Source: Sphingomonas sp. S2M10 (GTDB lineage: Bacteria > Pseudomonadota > Alphaproteobacteria > Sphingomonadales > Sphingomonadaceae). Taken from it: DNA of 64,000 nt. Below are positions 47,252 to 59,900 of this stretch, piece after piece; positions within the stretch are counted from its first letter, which is position 1; every line of letters begins with the position of its first letter. Under the pieces are notes generated by a model. It was not told the origin of the DNA. It worked only from the letters and a program-made list of their open reading frames with translations, and searched no databases. A program made the translations under genes and the position numbers. The DNA is taken from contig NZ_JAAILI010000056.1 in the NCBI RefSeq assembly GCF_012650175.1, positions 124,001-188,000 of the forward strand, given 5' to 3'.

Positions 47252-48028
47252 ATGAGCGAGCGCGTGACGTGGACGATCGAGCAGGGCGTGGCCGATGTGC
47301 GGCTCTCCCGGCCGGACAAGATGAACGCGCTCGATCCCGCCATGATCGAAGGGCTGTTGGCGGCGATCGACACGCTCGGCCAGTCCGCAGGGCTGCGCGC
47401 CGTGGTGCTTTCCGGCGAAGGTCGCGCCTTCTGCGCCGGGCTCGACATGGCGAGCATGGCGGGCGTCGGCGCGGGGGTCGACATCGCGGCGCGGACGCAT
47501 GGGCTCGCCAACAGCTTCCAGCAGGTCGCCTGGGGCTGGCGAACGCTGCCGGTGCCGGTGATCGCCGCCGTCCACGGCGTGGCCTTTGGGGGCGGGCTGC
47601 AGATCGCCAGCGGCGCCGATGTGCGGATCGCCGCGCCCGCCACGCGACTTTCGGTAATGGAGCTCAAATGGGGCATCGTCCCCGACATGGCCGGCTTCGT
47701 CCTCTGGCGCGGCACGGTGCGTGACGACGTGCTGCGTGAGCTTACCTACACCGCCCGCGAGTTCGACGCGGCGGAGGCGCAAGGCTTGGGCTTCGTCACC
47801 CGGCTGGCCGACGATCCCCATGCGGAGGCGATGGCGCTCGCGCATGCCATCGCCGGTCGCAACCCCGACGCGATCCGCGCCGCAAAGCGCCTCGCCAGCC
47901 ATGAAGGCGATGCCGCCGCGGTGCTGCTGGCCGAGAGCGTCGAGCAAGCCGCACTGCTCCGCTCGCCCAACCAGATCGAGGCGGTGATGGCCAACATGCA
48001 GAAGCGCGCGCCCCAGTTCCGCGACTGA
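47252..48028 (+). CDS. Crotonase/enoyl-CoA hydratase-isomerase family protein (258 aa)
   Basis: Acyl-CoA enzyme. The oxyanion-hole segments [13 protein letters not shown] (about residue 68) and [20 protein letters not shown] (about 110) are present. Compared with rat enoyl-CoA hydratase, the first catalytic Glu (in GGGCEL) is Gln here (GGGLQI), while the second is kept (SVMELKWG). One-Glu crotonases often act as isomerases, so hydratase activity should not be assumed. ATG 47252. Followed by a thiolase gene. Confidence 0.9.
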   Translation: MSERVTWTIEQGVADVRLSRPDKMNALDPAMIEGLLAAIDTLGQSAGLRAVVLSGEGRAFCAGLDMASMAGVGAGVDIAARTHGLANSFQQVAWGWRTLPVPVIAAVHGVAFGGGLQIASGADVRIAAPATRLSVMELKWGIVPDMAGFVLWRGTVRDDVLRELTYTAREFDAAEAQGLGFVTRLADDPHAEAMALAHAIAGRNPDAIRAAKRLASHEGDAAAVLLAESVEQAALLRSPNQIEAVMANMQKRAPQFRD

Positions 48029-48092
48029 GGCGGTTGCATTCCGCTCCCCGATGGCGGAAGCGTACCCGAAACTCGAAACACGAGAGGGTGCC

Positions 48093-49286
48093 ATGCGCGA
48101 AGCCGCGATCGTCTCCACCGCCCGCACCGGCATCGGCAAGGCGGGCCGGGGCTATTTCAACGATACCGAAGCGCCGGTGCTCGCCGCGCATGTCATGAAC
48201 GCGGCGATCGAGCGCGCCGGCATCGATCCCGTGCGGATCGACGACGTGTTCTACGGCATGGGCAACCAATGGGGCACGCAAGGCGCCAACATGGCGCGCA
48301 TGGCGCTGTTCGCGGCGGGTATCCCGCACAGCGTACCGGCGTTCAGCCTCGACCGGAAATGCGGATCGGGCCTCACTGCCATCGCGCTCGCCGCCCGTTC
48401 GATCATGACCGACGAGATCGACGTTGCGCTCGCCGGCGGGATGGAGTCGATCAGCCTGACCATGGCCAATGCGACCCGCTACGCCAATCGCTCGGTCGCC
48501 GAGCAGGTGCCGGCTGCCTATATCCCGATGATCGAGACCGCGGAGATCGTCGCGGATCGCTATGGCATTTCGCGCGAGGCGCAGGACGCTTTTGCCGCCG
48601 CCAGCCAGCGACGCGCGGCCGAGGCGCTTGCCCGCGGGGCGTTCGCGGAGGAGATCGCGCCGATCACCGTCACCAAGGCAGTGTTCGACAAGGCGGGAAC
48701 CCGTAGCGGCGACGAGACGGTGACGGTCACCCAGGATGAGGGCATCCGGCCGGGCACGACCGCCGAGGTGCTCGCCGGCCTCAAGCCGGTGTGGAAGGAC
48801 GGCGCCTTCGTCGCCGAGGGCCGCCATGTCACCGCCGGCAATGCCAGCCAGCTCTCCGACGGCGCCGCCGCGCAGATCCTGATGGACCGCAAGACCGCCG
48901 AGGCGGAGGGTCGCCCGATTCTCGGTATCTATCGCGGCTTTCAGGTGGCGGGCTGCGAGCCGGACGAAATGGGCATCGGCCCGATCTTCGCCGTGCCCAA
49001 GCTGCTCGCCCGGGCCGGGTTGAAGGTCGAGGATATCGACCTTTGGGAGATAAACGAGGCCTTCGCCAGTCAGTGCCTCTACTGCCGAGACACGCTGGGC
49101 ATCGATCCCGAGAAACTCAACGTCAGCGGCGGCGCGATCGCGATCGGCCATCCCTTCGGCATGACCGGCAGCCGGCTGGTCGGCCATGCGCTGATCGAGG
49201 GGCGGCGGCGTGGGGCGCGGTTTGTCGTCGTGTCGATGTGTACCGCCGGCGGTATGGGCGCGGCGGGACTCTTCGAGATTCCCTGA
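48093..49286 (+). CDS. Acetyl-CoA acyltransferase, thiolase family (397 aa)
   Basis: Thiolase with the nucleophilic Cys in [18 protein letters not shown] (about residue 88), NEAFASQ, His in [17 protein letters not shown] (about 354) and the second Cys in [15 protein letters not shown]. Biosynthetic (acetoacetyl-CoA) or degradative use cannot be separated, though the neighbours (crotonase, thioesterases) favour acyl-CoA degradation. ATG 48093 has GAGAGGG upstream. Confidence 0.93.
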   Translation: MREAAIVSTARTGIGKAGRGYFNDTEAPVLAAHVMNAAIERAGIDPVRIDDVFYGMGNQWGTQGANMARMALFAAGIPHSVPAFSLDRKCGSGLTAIALAARSIMTDEIDVALAGGMESISLTMANATRYANRSVAEQVPAAYIPMIETAEIVADRYGISREAQDAFAAASQRRAAEALARGAFAEEIAPITVTKAVFDKAGTRSGDETVTVTQDEGIRPGTTAEVLAGLKPVWKDGAFVAEGRHVTAGNASQLSDGAAAQILMDRKTAEAEGRPILGIYRGFQVAGCEPDEMGIGPIFAVPKLLARAGLKVEDIDLWEINEAFASQCLYCRDTLGIDPEKLNVSGGAIAIGHPFGMTGSRLVGHALIEGRRRGARFVVVSMCTAGGMGAAGLFEIP

Positions 49287-49393
49287 GAGCCGGCAGCCGC
49301 CGGCGCCGACCACAAAAACCCGAACGGGTTGCAGCGCCGCGCGACACCTGCGAAACGGCCGGCGGTTTTGATCCAGACGGAGGGCGTGCGCCG

Positions 49394-50464
49394 GTGTCGT
49401 TCAACAGCTTCGGTCGCGTGTTCCGCTTCACCACCTGGGGCGAGAGCCATGGCCCCGCGCTCGGCGCGGTGGTCGATGGCTGCCCGCCGGGGCTGACGCT
49501 GAGCGAAGCCGACATCCAGCCCTTCCTCGATCGCCGCCGCCCGGGCCAGTCGCGCTTCACCACCCAGCGGCAGGAGCCGGACCAGGTCCGCATCCTCTCC
49601 GGCGTGTTCGAGGGGCGCACGACGGGTACGCCGATCGCGCTGCACATCGACAATGTCGATCAGCGCTCCAAGGATTATTCGGACGTCGCCAAGTCCTATC
49701 GTCCCGGCCATGCCGATTACGCGTACGACCAGAAATACGGCTTCCGCGACTATCGCGGCGGCGGCCGCTCCTCGGCGCGCGAGACGGCGGCGCGGGTGGC
49801 GGCGGGTGCGGTCGCCCGGGCCGTGATCCCGGAGGTGACGATCACCGCCTGGGTCGAGGCGATCGGTGGCGACACGATCGACTATGCCAGGTTCGACGCG
49901 GCCGAAATCGGCAACAATCCTTTCTTCTGCCCCGACCCGGACGCGGCCGCGCGCTGGGAGACGCTGGTTGACGCCGCGCGCAAGGACGGTTCCTCGCTCG
50001 GCGCGGTCGTCGCCTGCGAAGCGACCGGCGTGCCTGCCGGCTGGGGGGCGCCGCTCTACGCCAAGCTCGACAGCGAACTGGCGGCGGCGTGCATGTCGAT
50101 CAACGCAGTGAAGGGCTTCGAGATCGGCGACGGCTTTGCGGCCGCCGCCCTGCGCGGCGAGGAGAATGCCGACGCGATGCGCCCCACCAGCGACGGCGGC
50201 GTCGATTTCCTCGCCAATCATGCGGGCGGCATCGCGGGCGGCATCGCGACCGGCCAGCCGGTGCGGATGCGCGTCGCGTTCAAGCCGACCAGCTCGATCC
50301 TGATCCCGGTCGAGACCGTCACCCGCGACGGCGAGGCCAGCGAGATCCGCACCAAAGGGCGCCACGACCCGTGCGTGGGGATTCGCGGCGTGCCCGTCGT
50401 CGAAGCAATGGTCGCGTTGGTACTGGCCGATCAGAAATTGCTGCATCGGGCGCAAGTCGGCTGA
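49394..50464 (+). CDS. aroC: Chorismate synthase (356 aa)
   Basis: Last step of the shikimate pathway, FMNH2-dependent conversion of EPSP to chorismate. [20 protein letters not shown] at the start, [40 protein letters not shown] and [16 protein letters not shown] are signatures. GTG start at 49394. Independent gene with a 107-bp leader after the thiolase. Confidence 0.97.
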   Translation: MSFNSFGRVFRFTTWGESHGPALGAVVDGCPPGLTLSEADIQPFLDRRRPGQSRFTTQRQEPDQVRILSGVFEGRTTGTPIALHIDNVDQRSKDYSDVAKSYRPGHADYAYDQKYGFRDYRGGGRSSARETAARVAAGAVARAVIPEVTITAWVEAIGGDTIDYARFDAAEIGNNPFFCPDPDAAARWETLVDAARKDGSSLGAVVACEATGVPAGWGAPLYAKLDSELAAACMSINAVKGFEIGDGFAAAALRGEENADAMRPTSDGGVDFLANHAGGIAGGIATGQPVRMRVAFKPTSSILIPVETVTRDGEASEIRTKGRHDPCVGIRGVPVVEAMVALVLADQKLLHRAQVG

Positions 50465-50588
50465 TCTTGCGCTCGACTCGGCCCTGGTCCGTTTACTTTT
50501 ATCGACTAATCGAAATCAGTTGGTGAGACTTCTTGTCAGCTTGATGGTTAATCTTCCGTTGGCATGATCAACAGAAGGATGCCGAGTA

Positions 50589-50927
50589 ATGTACATCAAG
50601 ACGATTCTCGCCGCCGCCACGCTGATCGCAGCGCCGGCCGCCTTCGCGCAGCAGACCACGCCCGGCCAGACGACGCCGGGCGGCACCATGGATCAGAGCA
50701 CCGTCCCCGGACAGACGAGCCCGGGCCAGACGACATCGCCGACCGATCCGTCGATGAACCCGTCCACCACCACCACGCCCGGCGGGACCACGGGTTCCGG
50801 GACGATGACGACGATGCCGGATTCGTCCACCACCACGACCACGCCGACGGATCCGAGCGCGTCCACGACCGACTCGACCATGGGTGACCAGACTGGTGAC
50901 AAGCCGAAGCGCAAGCGTCCTCGTTAA
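50589..50927 (+). CDS. Thr/Pro/Ser-rich secreted protein (112 aa)
   Basis: Clear signal peptide (MYIKTILAAATLIAAPAAFA, cut before QQTT) followed by a low-complexity chain of T, P, G, S and D with repeats such as PGQTTPGG, PGQTSPGQTT and STTTTPGG, ending in a basic KPKRKRPR. No fold or family. It may be an extended surface or periplasmic spacer; similar short TP-rich proteins are scattered through sphingomonads. A strong terminator follows. Confidence 0.75.
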   Translation: MYIKTILAAATLIAAPAAFAQQTTPGQTTPGGTMDQSTVPGQTSPGQTTSPTDPSMNPSTTTTPGGTTGSGTMTTMPDSSTTTTTPTDPSASTTDSTMGDQTGDKPKRKRPR

Positions 50928-50988
50928 GCGCCAGGCGAAGCTGAGGAACCTTTCCCCCCTTTCGGTTCCTCGCCTCGAACCGCGAACC

Positions 50989-51019
50989 GCCCGGCCCTCC
51001 CCCAGGGCCGGGCGTTTTT
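50989..51019 (+). terminator. Intrinsic terminator of the TP-rich gene
   Basis: GCCCGGCCCT-CCCCC-AGGGCCGGGC, a perfect 10-bp stem followed by GTTTTTG, just before the converging purA stop. Confidence 0.85.
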
Positions 51020-51022
51020 GTA

Positions 51023-52381
<1,359 letters not shown>

Positions 52382-52454
52382 TCAACCGGACGCATCGCCC
52401 GAAGCCGCGGGGCGAATGGCGAACGCACGCCCGAAGGTCAAGCCTTTCCTTTCG

Positions 52455-55400
52455 TCAGGCGTCCAGTGCGGCCCGGATCGCGGCAGCCAGCGTCGCGATG
52501 TCGAACGGCTTGGAAAGAATGGCTTCATCGGCACCCGAAAGCGGCGCATCGGGCGCATAGCCGCTGGTGAGCAGCACCTTCAGATCCGGCATTCGCTCGC
52601 GGACCCGAGCCGCCAACTCGCGCCCGCTCATCTCGGGCATGACCACGTCGCTGAACAGCAGCGCGATCTTCTGCCCGCGCTCTAGCAGCCGCAGCGCTTC
52701 GATTCCATCCCGAGCGAACACCACGCCATAGCCGAGTTCACGCAGGGCCTCGACCGAATAGGTCCGCACGCGGTCTTCATCCTCGACGACCAGGATCACC
52801 TCGCCGGGGCGCCCGCGCGGCAGGTCGCCCTGAACACCCGCGCCGGCCGGCGTCGGCACCGCCTCCGGCTTGGCGGGCAGCAGCACGTGCACGCACGTGC
52901 CCTGGCCCGGCGTGCTCTCGATCAGGACATGGCCGCCGGACTGCCGGACAAAGCCGAACACCTGGCTCAGCCCCAGCCCGGTGCCTTTGCCGACGCCCTT
53001 GGTGGTGAAGAAGGGATCGAAGGCGCGCGCCGCGACCTCAGGCGGCATGCCGACGCCGGTGTCTCGAAGGCGGATCTCAACATAGTCGCCGGCGTCGATC
53101 TCGTAGCGTGCCGCCTGCTCGGCCCCGATCGCGACCCGGTCGGTCTCGATCGTCAGCGTGCCGCCGTCGGGCATCGCATCGCGGCCGTTGACCGCAAGGT
53201 TCAGCACGACGTTTTCGAGCTGATTGCGATCGGCGATCACCGGCTCCAGCCGCCGCGCGAACTGGGTCTCGATCACCACGCCCTCGCCAAGCGTGCGCAC
53301 CAGCAGTTCGATCATCCCGGCCAGCATGTCGTTCACGTCTAGCGCGGTCGGTGCCAGCGGCTGGCGACGCGAGAAGGCAAGCAGCCGCTGCGTCAGCGCC
53401 GCAGCGCGGCTTGCCCCGTCACGCGCCGCGACCAAATAGCGGTCGATATCGGTGCGCCCCTGCGCGACGCGCCGCTCCATCAGGTCCAGCGCGCCGATCA
53501 CCACCGCCAGCATGTTGTTGAAGTCATGCGCGATGCCGCCGGTCAGCTGGCCCACCGCTTCCATCTTCTGCGCTTGGCGAAGTTGCGCCTCGGCGGCCAT
53601 CAGCCGCTCGGTCCGTTCGCGCACCGCGGCTTCCAGCTCCTCGCGCGAACGGGCGAGCACTTCGCGCGCATCAACGATGTCCTGAATGTCGGTGCAGGTG
53701 CCGAACCAGCGCAATATGCGGCCCTGCGCATCCCGCAGCGGTTGCGCGCGTCCCAGCGCCCAACGGTAGATGCCGCTATGGTGCCGCAGCCGATATTCGA
53801 TGCGATACAACGCGCCGGTACGTACGCAATGCTCCCAGACGGCGGCGGCGCGCCGCTGGTCCCCAGGGTGCAGCACCTCGCTCCAGGCGTTCCCGTCCGT
53901 CTTGCCGCGCTCGACGCCGGTATAATCGTACCAACGGTCGTTATAATAATCGACCGCGCCTTCTGCATCGGCGGACCAGACCATGTGATCGATCGAATTG
54001 GTGATCGCGCGGAATTGCGCTTCGCTTTCGCGCAGCGCCAGCACCGCATCGGCGCGCTCCACGGCGTCCCACGTCGTTTCCACCACCGTCTCGACAAAGG
54101 CGATCTCTTCCGCCCGCCAATGGCGCGGCCCGGCGCCATTGGCGTAGAAGGTCGCGACCCACTGCCCGCCGCGCAGCAGCGGCACGCCGATCGCCGAGGG
54201 CGAAAGCTTGCTCAGCTCGGTATGGGGAAATTCGGTACTGCTATCGTCGAAGGTGACCGTGCGGCCCTGCCGGTAGCGCTCGACCAGCGGCGCAACTGCG
54301 TCCAGCCTCCACTGGCCGGAAAATATCGGCAAGCTTCCGTCGGTCCAGCAGGGGCCTAGATGGATCGTCTCGCCGGCAACACGGTAGAAGCCGACGCGCG
54401 CAAGGCCCAGCTTCGCGCCAAGCTCCGCCGCGGTACTCCCCATGATCGCATCGGGCGTTTCCAGCGTGCGCTGGCGTTCTGCAAGACCGTGGAGGAAGGA
54501 CTGCGCCTCGGTTGCCGAGCGCAGATCCTCGGCGGCTTCCTGCGCGGCCTCCTCGGCCAGCTTGCGATCGGTGATGTCGAAGCTCACGCCGGGGAAGCGG
54601 ATTGGGCGGCCCTGCGCATCGAAGGTGCAACGTCCCTGTGTGAGCAGCCAGCGAACCTCGCCGTCCGCACGCACCACCCGGAACTCCAGCTTCAGCGGCG
54701 CGCGCTCGGCAATGGCGCGGCGCACCTCGACGACGATGCGCGCTCGATCGTCCGGATGGATGAAGTTGAGCACCGCGTCGAAGGCGCCGCCGGTAGCAAC
54801 GCGCTGCGGATCGATGCCGAACAGCGCGGCAAATCGGTCATCGCCCGTGATGCGTCCGCTTTCGGACGACCAATCCCAGGTGCCGATGCCGGTCGAGGCG
54901 TTGAGCGCAAGCTGCAGCCGCTCCTCGCTCCGGCGCAGCGCCTCCTCGACGATGGCCCGTTCGGTGATATCGGTCGCGGAAATGAAGATGCCCGTTGAAA
55001 CGCCCCGCCCGTCCTTGATCGGCTGAAAGGCGAAATCGAGAACGCGCCGCTCGCGTTCGGCGTTGGGGCGACGTTGCAGCATCACGTCGCGGTTGATGGC
55101 GCGATAGGGGGTACCGCTGCGATAGACCTGATCGAGCACGTCGATATAGCCCTGCTCGACCACTTCCGGCAGCGCGTCCGCAACCGATTGCCCCACCAGC
55201 GCTTCCCGGCCGACCAGCTGCAGATAGGCGGGATTCGCCAGCACGAAGCGATGCTCCGGGCCTTCCAGCAGGGCAACAGCGCCCGGCGCCTGCTGGAAAT
55301 ACTCCCGCAGACGCTCCAGCTCGGCCTGCTTCGCACGTTCCGCCATCACGGTGCGCGTCGTCTCATTGCCCTGGTTGAGGATGCCGAGGACGCGCCCCTC

Positions 55401-55835
55401 CGCATCTCGGATGGGTGTGAAGCTGTAGTTCCACCAACTGTCGCGCGGCACGCCGTCGCGTTCGATCCGCAGCAGCTGGTCATAGACGGCGAAACCGCGA
55501 CCGGTGGCGACCACCTCTTCCATCTGCGGCCCGACCACGTCCCAGATATCGGCCCAAACCTCGCTGCCTGGCCGGCCGAGCGCATGCGGATGCCGTTCGG
55601 CCGGGATCGGCGCCCATGCATCATTGTACAGCAGCCGAAACTCCGGGCCCCAATAGAGTGCTTTGGGGAAACGCGAGGCCAGCAACATGTCGACGGTGAT
55701 CCGCAGCGGCTCACACCAGGTCGCCGGCGTGCCGAACGGATGGCCGGCCCAGTCGAACGCGCGGATGCGTTCGGCCATCTCACCGCCATGGTCCAGAAAA
55801 CGAAGCGGGGCGGCCATGTGCAATTCGTTGATCAT
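52455..55835 (-). CDS. Hybrid sensor histidine kinase with PAS/GAF domains and receiver (1126 aa)
   Basis: Cytoplasmic, no membrane segment seen. Order: a PAS-like N-terminus ([20 protein letters not shown]), further PAS domains ([24 protein letters not shown]), a GAF-like region at about 440-600, another PAS ([10 protein letters not shown]), dimerisation/phospho-acceptor domain [20 protein letters not shown] (His about 769), catalytic ATPase domain ([20 protein letters not shown]) and a C-terminal receiver with Asp in [14 protein letters not shown] (about 1060). ATG 55835 has GAGGCGGG upstream; an in-frame start six codons earlier is possible. Signal and output partner unknown. Confidence 0.92.
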   Translation of the reverse strand: MINELHMAAPLRFLDHGGEMAERIRAFDWAGHPFGTPATWCEPLRITVDMLLASRFPKALYWGPEFRLLYNDAWAPIPAERHPHALGRPGSEVWADIWDVVGPQMEEVVATGRGFAVYDQLLRIERDGVPRDSWWNYSFTPIRDAEGRVLGILNQGNETTRTVMAERAKQAELERLREYFQQAPGAVALLEGPEHRFVLANPAYLQLVGREALVGQSVADALPEVVEQGYIDVLDQVYRSGTPYRAINRDVMLQRRPNAERERRVLDFAFQPIKDGRGVSTGIFISATDITERAIVEEALRRSEERLQLALNASTGIGTWDWSSESGRITGDDRFAALFGIDPQRVATGGAFDAVLNFIHPDDRARIVVEVRRAIAERAPLKLEFRVVRADGEVRWLLTQGRCTFDAQGRPIRFPGVSFDITDRKLAEEAAQEAAEDLRSATEAQSFLHGLAERQRTLETPDAIMGSTAAELGAKLGLARVGFYRVAGETIHLGPCWTDGSLPIFSGQWRLDAVAPLVERYRQGRTVTFDDSSTEFPHTELSKLSPSAIGVPLLRGGQWVATFYANGAGPRHWRAEEIAFVETVVETTWDAVERADAVLALRESEAQFRAITNSIDHMVWSADAEGAVDYYNDRWYDYTGVERGKTDGNAWSEVLHPGDQRRAAAVWEHCVRTGALYRIEYRLRHHSGIYRWALGRAQPLRDAQGRILRWFGTCTDIQDIVDAREVLARSREELEAAVRERTERLMAAEAQLRQAQKMEAVGQLTGGIAHDFNNMLAVVIGALDLMERRVAQGRTDIDRYLVAARDGASRAAALTQRLLAFSRRQPLAPTALDVNDMLAGMIELLVRTLGEGVVIETQFARRLEPVIADRNQLENVVLNLAVNGRDAMPDGGTLTIETDRVAIGAEQAARYEIDAGDYVEIRLRDTGVGMPPEVAARAFDPFFTTKGVGKGTGLGLSQVFGFVRQSGGHVLIESTPGQGTCVHVLLPAKPEAVPTPAGAGVQGDLPRGRPGEVILVVEDEDRVRTYSVEALRELGYGVVFARDGIEALRLLERGQKIALLFSDVVMPEMSGRELAARVRERMPDLKVLLTSGYAPDAPLSGADEAILSKPFDIATLAAAIRAALDA

Positions 55836-55941
55836 GGCCCGCCTCGAAGTCAATGCGACTGGGCAAAATACGTAGCAACGGGTTACGGTTCCGTGGCGAG
55901 CGAAGTTGCCCTATGGCGACCGCCGAAGGAGATGGTGTCAA

Positions 55942-56949
55942 ATGAAACTAGCCAGCCTCAAGCAGGGCCGCGACGGCAAGCTCGTCGTCGTCTCGAACGA
56001 TCTCGCCTGGTGCGCCGATGCCAGCCATATCGCGCCGACGCTGCAGGCGGCGCTCGACAATTGGGAGCGGGTGGAGGGGGACCTTCGCAACCTTGCCACC
56101 GATCTCGAGCATGAGACCATCCCAATGATGCGCTTTCACGAGCGCCAGGCGGCGGCACCCCTGCCGCGCGCCTATCAATGGGCGGACGGCTCGGCCTATG
56201 TGAACCATGTCGCGCTGGTGCGGCAGGCACGCGGCGCCGAACTGCCCGAGAGCTTCTGGCAGGATCCGCTGATGTACCAGGGCGGATCGGACGGGTTCCT
56301 GGGCCCGCGCGATTCGATCCCGCTCAAGGACGAAAGCTGGGGCTGCGACCTTGAGGCCGAAGTGGTTGTCGTGACGGGCGATGTGCCGCTCGGTGCCAGC
56401 CGCGAAGAGGCGCTGACGGCGGTGCGGCTGGTGGGCCTGACCAATGACGTGTCGCTGCGCAACCTGATCCCGGGCGAACTCGCCAAGGGCTTCGGCTTCT
56501 TCCAGTCCAAGCCGGCCAGTGCCTTCTCGCCGGTGTTCGTCACCCCCGACGCGCTGGGCGATTGGTGGCAGGACGGCAAGCTCCACCGCACGCTGATGGT
56601 CGACCTCAATGGCAAGCCCTTCGGCCGTGTAGAGGCCGGCGAGGACATGACCTTTGATTTCGGCACGCTGATCGCGCATGCGGCGAAGACGCGCGCGCTG
56701 GGTGCCGGCACGATCATCGGATCGGGCACGGTCTCCAACCGCGACGAGGATGGCGGCCCCGGCAAGCCGATCGGCGAGGGCGGCAAGGGCTATTGCTGCC
56801 TCGCCGAGGTCCGCACCGTCGAGACGATCCTGCGAGGGAGCCCCGAAACCCCCTTCCTCAAGGCCGGGGACACCATCCGCATCTGGGCGGAGGACGACAG
56901 GCACCACCCGATCTTCGGCACGATCGAGCAGACGGTGGTGGCGGGCTGA
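55942..56949 (+). CDS. Fumarylacetoacetate hydrolase family protein (335 aa)
   Basis: FAH-fold metal-dependent hydrolase. DLEAEVVVVTGDVPLGAS (about residue 135) and TNDVSLRNLIPGELAKGFGF hold the conserved acidic residues, with PASAFSPVFVTPDALG and GSGTVSNRDEDG near the C-terminus. The length and N-terminal KLASLKQGRDGKLVVVSNDL match the bacterial FAH type often used in aromatic or tyrosine breakdown, but no pathway neighbours are present. ATG 55942. Confidence 0.92.
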   Translation: MKLASLKQGRDGKLVVVSNDLAWCADASHIAPTLQAALDNWERVEGDLRNLATDLEHETIPMMRFHERQAAAPLPRAYQWADGSAYVNHVALVRQARGAELPESFWQDPLMYQGGSDGFLGPRDSIPLKDESWGCDLEAEVVVVTGDVPLGASREEALTAVRLVGLTNDVSLRNLIPGELAKGFGFFQSKPASAFSPVFVTPDALGDWWQDGKLHRTLMVDLNGKPFGRVEAGEDMTFDFGTLIAHAAKTRALGAGTIIGSGTVSNRDEDGGPGKPIGEGGKGYCCLAEVRTVETILRGSPETPFLKAGDTIRIWAEDDRHHPIFGTIEQTVVAG

Positions 56950-56991
56950 TCCGCGCGGGAGCGGCGTCCAACGCGGGCGCCGTTCCCGCCA

Positions 56992-59900
56992 TCAGTGGAA
57001 ATCGTGTGACTTGATCGGGATGATATCCTCGCGCCGCGAGGGCCAGCTCTCGGGCGTGCGCTGCTTGGGATAGGCATGGGCGGGATCGGTGGCGCGGGTG
57101 ACCTTGCGGTCGCGCGAATCGATTGTGCCGCCATGCGTGGCACCATCGCCGGGCATCGTCATCCGCGGCAGATCCTGCGCGCCGACGCTGCGCAGCAGGT
57201 CGGTCAGGTCGGTGATCGTCTCGGCGATCAGGTGCAGCACCTCGCCTTCGCGCTGGAGGCGTCCACGGACCGAGATCATCGGCGCGGCGAGGATGATCGG
57301 GCGGTAGAGCGCGAACCGCGCCGGCCAGACGATCGCATTGGCGATGCCGGTCTCGTCCTCCAGCGTTAGGAAGATGCTCTTGGCGCTGCCCGGCTTCTGG
57401 CGGACGAGCACGATCCCCGCCACCTCCACCCGCGCACCGTCCTTGAGCGTCTTGAGGTCGCCGCACGGGCGGATGCGCCGCGCCGCCAGCGTGCCGCGCA
57501 GGAAGTGCAGCGGGTGCGCGCGCAGGCTCAGCTGGGTGGCGCGGTAATCCTCCACCACCTCGCGGCCGGCGGTAAGCGGGGTGAGCGTGACTGCGGGCTC
57601 GGCGGCCTGGATCGGTCCTTCAATGCCGGCGAACAGCGGCAGCGGTGCCTGGTCGAGCGCCTTGATTGCCCACAGCGCCTGGCGCCGATCCTGCCCGAAG
57701 GCGCGAAAGCCATCGGCGCGCGCGAGCTTCTCCAGCGCGGCGGGGGATACGCGGGCGCGGCGCCAGACATCCTCGATCGAGGTGAAGGGCCGCTCGGCCC
57801 GGGCGGCGAGGATGGAATCGGCATCGCGCTCGGACAGCCCCTGCACGACGCGCATGCCTAGGCGAAGGGGGAGGAGCCCAAGATCCTCCCCGGCATAGCT
57901 TGCCATTCCTCCCCCTTGACGGGGGAGGATAGCGGAGCTTGGCGCTTTAGCGCCTAGCGCAGCTTGGAGAGGGTGAGCGGTTGCGCAGCAACCGCGCGAT
58001 TTGCTCTGCAAATCGCCCCCCTCTCCCTCCCATCGCTGCGCGATGGGCCCCTCCCTCCCCCGCAAGGGGGGAGGGTTTGCGTGCGGCTTCCCTTCCCGGC
58101 AGGGCACCCCCAACACCCGCGTATCCCAGTCGCTATCGTTCACGCACACCGCGCGCACCTCGACCCCGTGCTCGCGCGCATCCCGCACGATCTGCGCCGG
58201 CGCATAGAACCCCATTGGCTGGGCGTTGAGCAGCGCCGCGCAGAAGATGTCCGGATGGTGGCACTTCATCCAGCTGGATGCATAGGCGATCTTGGCGAAA
58301 CTGGCCGCATGGCTCTCGGGAAAGCCGTAGCTGCCGAACCCCTCGATCTGCTTGAAGGTGCGTTCGGCAAAGTCCTGCTTGTAGCCCTTCTCCAGCATCC
58401 CGCTGATCATCTTCTCGCGGAAATGGGTGACGCCGCCGGTCGACTTGAACGTCGCCATTGCACGGCGCAGCGCATCGGCCTCGGCCGGCTTGAAGCCCGC
58501 ACCGACGATCGCGACCTTCATCGCCTGTTCCTGGAACAGCGGCACGCCGAAGGTCTTCTCCAGCACGTCGCGCAGTTCCTCGCTCGGATACTCGACCTGC
58601 TCCTTGCCCTCGCGCCGCCGCAGATAAGGATGGACCATGTCACCCTGGATCGGCCCGGGCCGCACGATCGCGACCTGGATGACGAGATCGTAGAACACCT
58701 TCGGCTTCAGCCGCGGCAACATCGACATCTGCGCGCGGCTCTCGATCTGGAAGGTGCCGAGCGTGTCGGCCTTCTGGATCATCGCAAAGGTGGCGGGATC
58801 GTCCTCCTGCATCGCGTCCGAGGCAAGCGTCAGCTTCACGCCCTTGTGCTGCTCGAGCAGATCGAACGCGCGCCGCATACAGCCGAGCATGCCGAGCCCG
58901 AGAATGTCGACCTTCATCAGGCCGAGCGTCTCGATATCGTCCTTCTCCCATTCGATCACCCGCCGGTCGACCATCGCAGCGGGCTCGATCGGCACGATCT
59001 CGTCCAGGTTCGCCTGGGCGAGCACGAAGCCGCCCGGATGCTGCGAGCGGTGGCGGGGCGTGCCGATCAGCTGGCGGGCAAGGTCGAGCGTCAGCGCCAG
59101 CCGCGGCTCGCTGGCGTCGAGGTTGAGCGCTGCGGCATCGGCCTCGCTCACCCCTTCGTTGGACCAGCCCCAGACCTGCCCGGCGAGCCCGGCGGTGACG
59201 TCCTCGGACAGCCCCAGCGCCTTGCCGACCTCGCGCACCGCCCCGCGCGTCCGGTAGCGACTGACCACGGCGGTGAGCGCGGCGTGGCGCGCGCCATAGG
59301 TCTCGTAGATCCACTGGATCACTTCCTCGCGCCGCTCATGCTCGAAATCGACGTCGATATCGGGGGGCTCGTTGCGGTCTTCGGAGAGGAAGCGTTCGAA
59401 CAGCAGCTTGTGATAAACCGGATCGATCGAGGTGACGCCAAGCAGGAAGCAGATCAGCGAATTGGCCGCACTGCCGCGCCCCTGGCAGAGAATCTCCTGC
59501 GCGCGGGCGAAGCGGACGATCGAATGGACGGTAAGGAAATAGGGCGCGTAGCCGAACTTCTCGACCAGCCGCAGCTCCTTCTCGAGCAGCTCGGCATAGG
59601 CGGGCGGCGGCCCCTCCGGAAACTTCGCCGCGAGCGCATCGCGGGCGAGCTTGGCCAGCGCCTCCTGCGGACTGCGGCCGGACATCACCACTTCGTCCGG
59701 ATAGCGATAGAGCGTGCCGAGCTCGCGCGGATTGAAGGCGCAGCGCTCGACCACCGCCTCGACTGCCCGCAGCGCCTCGGGCCAGGCAGCGAAGCGGCGT
59801 GCCATTTCGTGCGGGGGCTTGAGGTGCCGGTCGGCGCTGCGGGCGCGACGGAAGCCGAGATCGTCGACCGTGGTGGTGTGACGGATCGCGGTCATCACGT

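Noticed and set aside
57900-58080. Successive hairpins in dnaE2 considered as a CRISPR-like array
   Set aside because: The units differ in sequence, there are no equal spacers and no cas genes; they are different palindromes.
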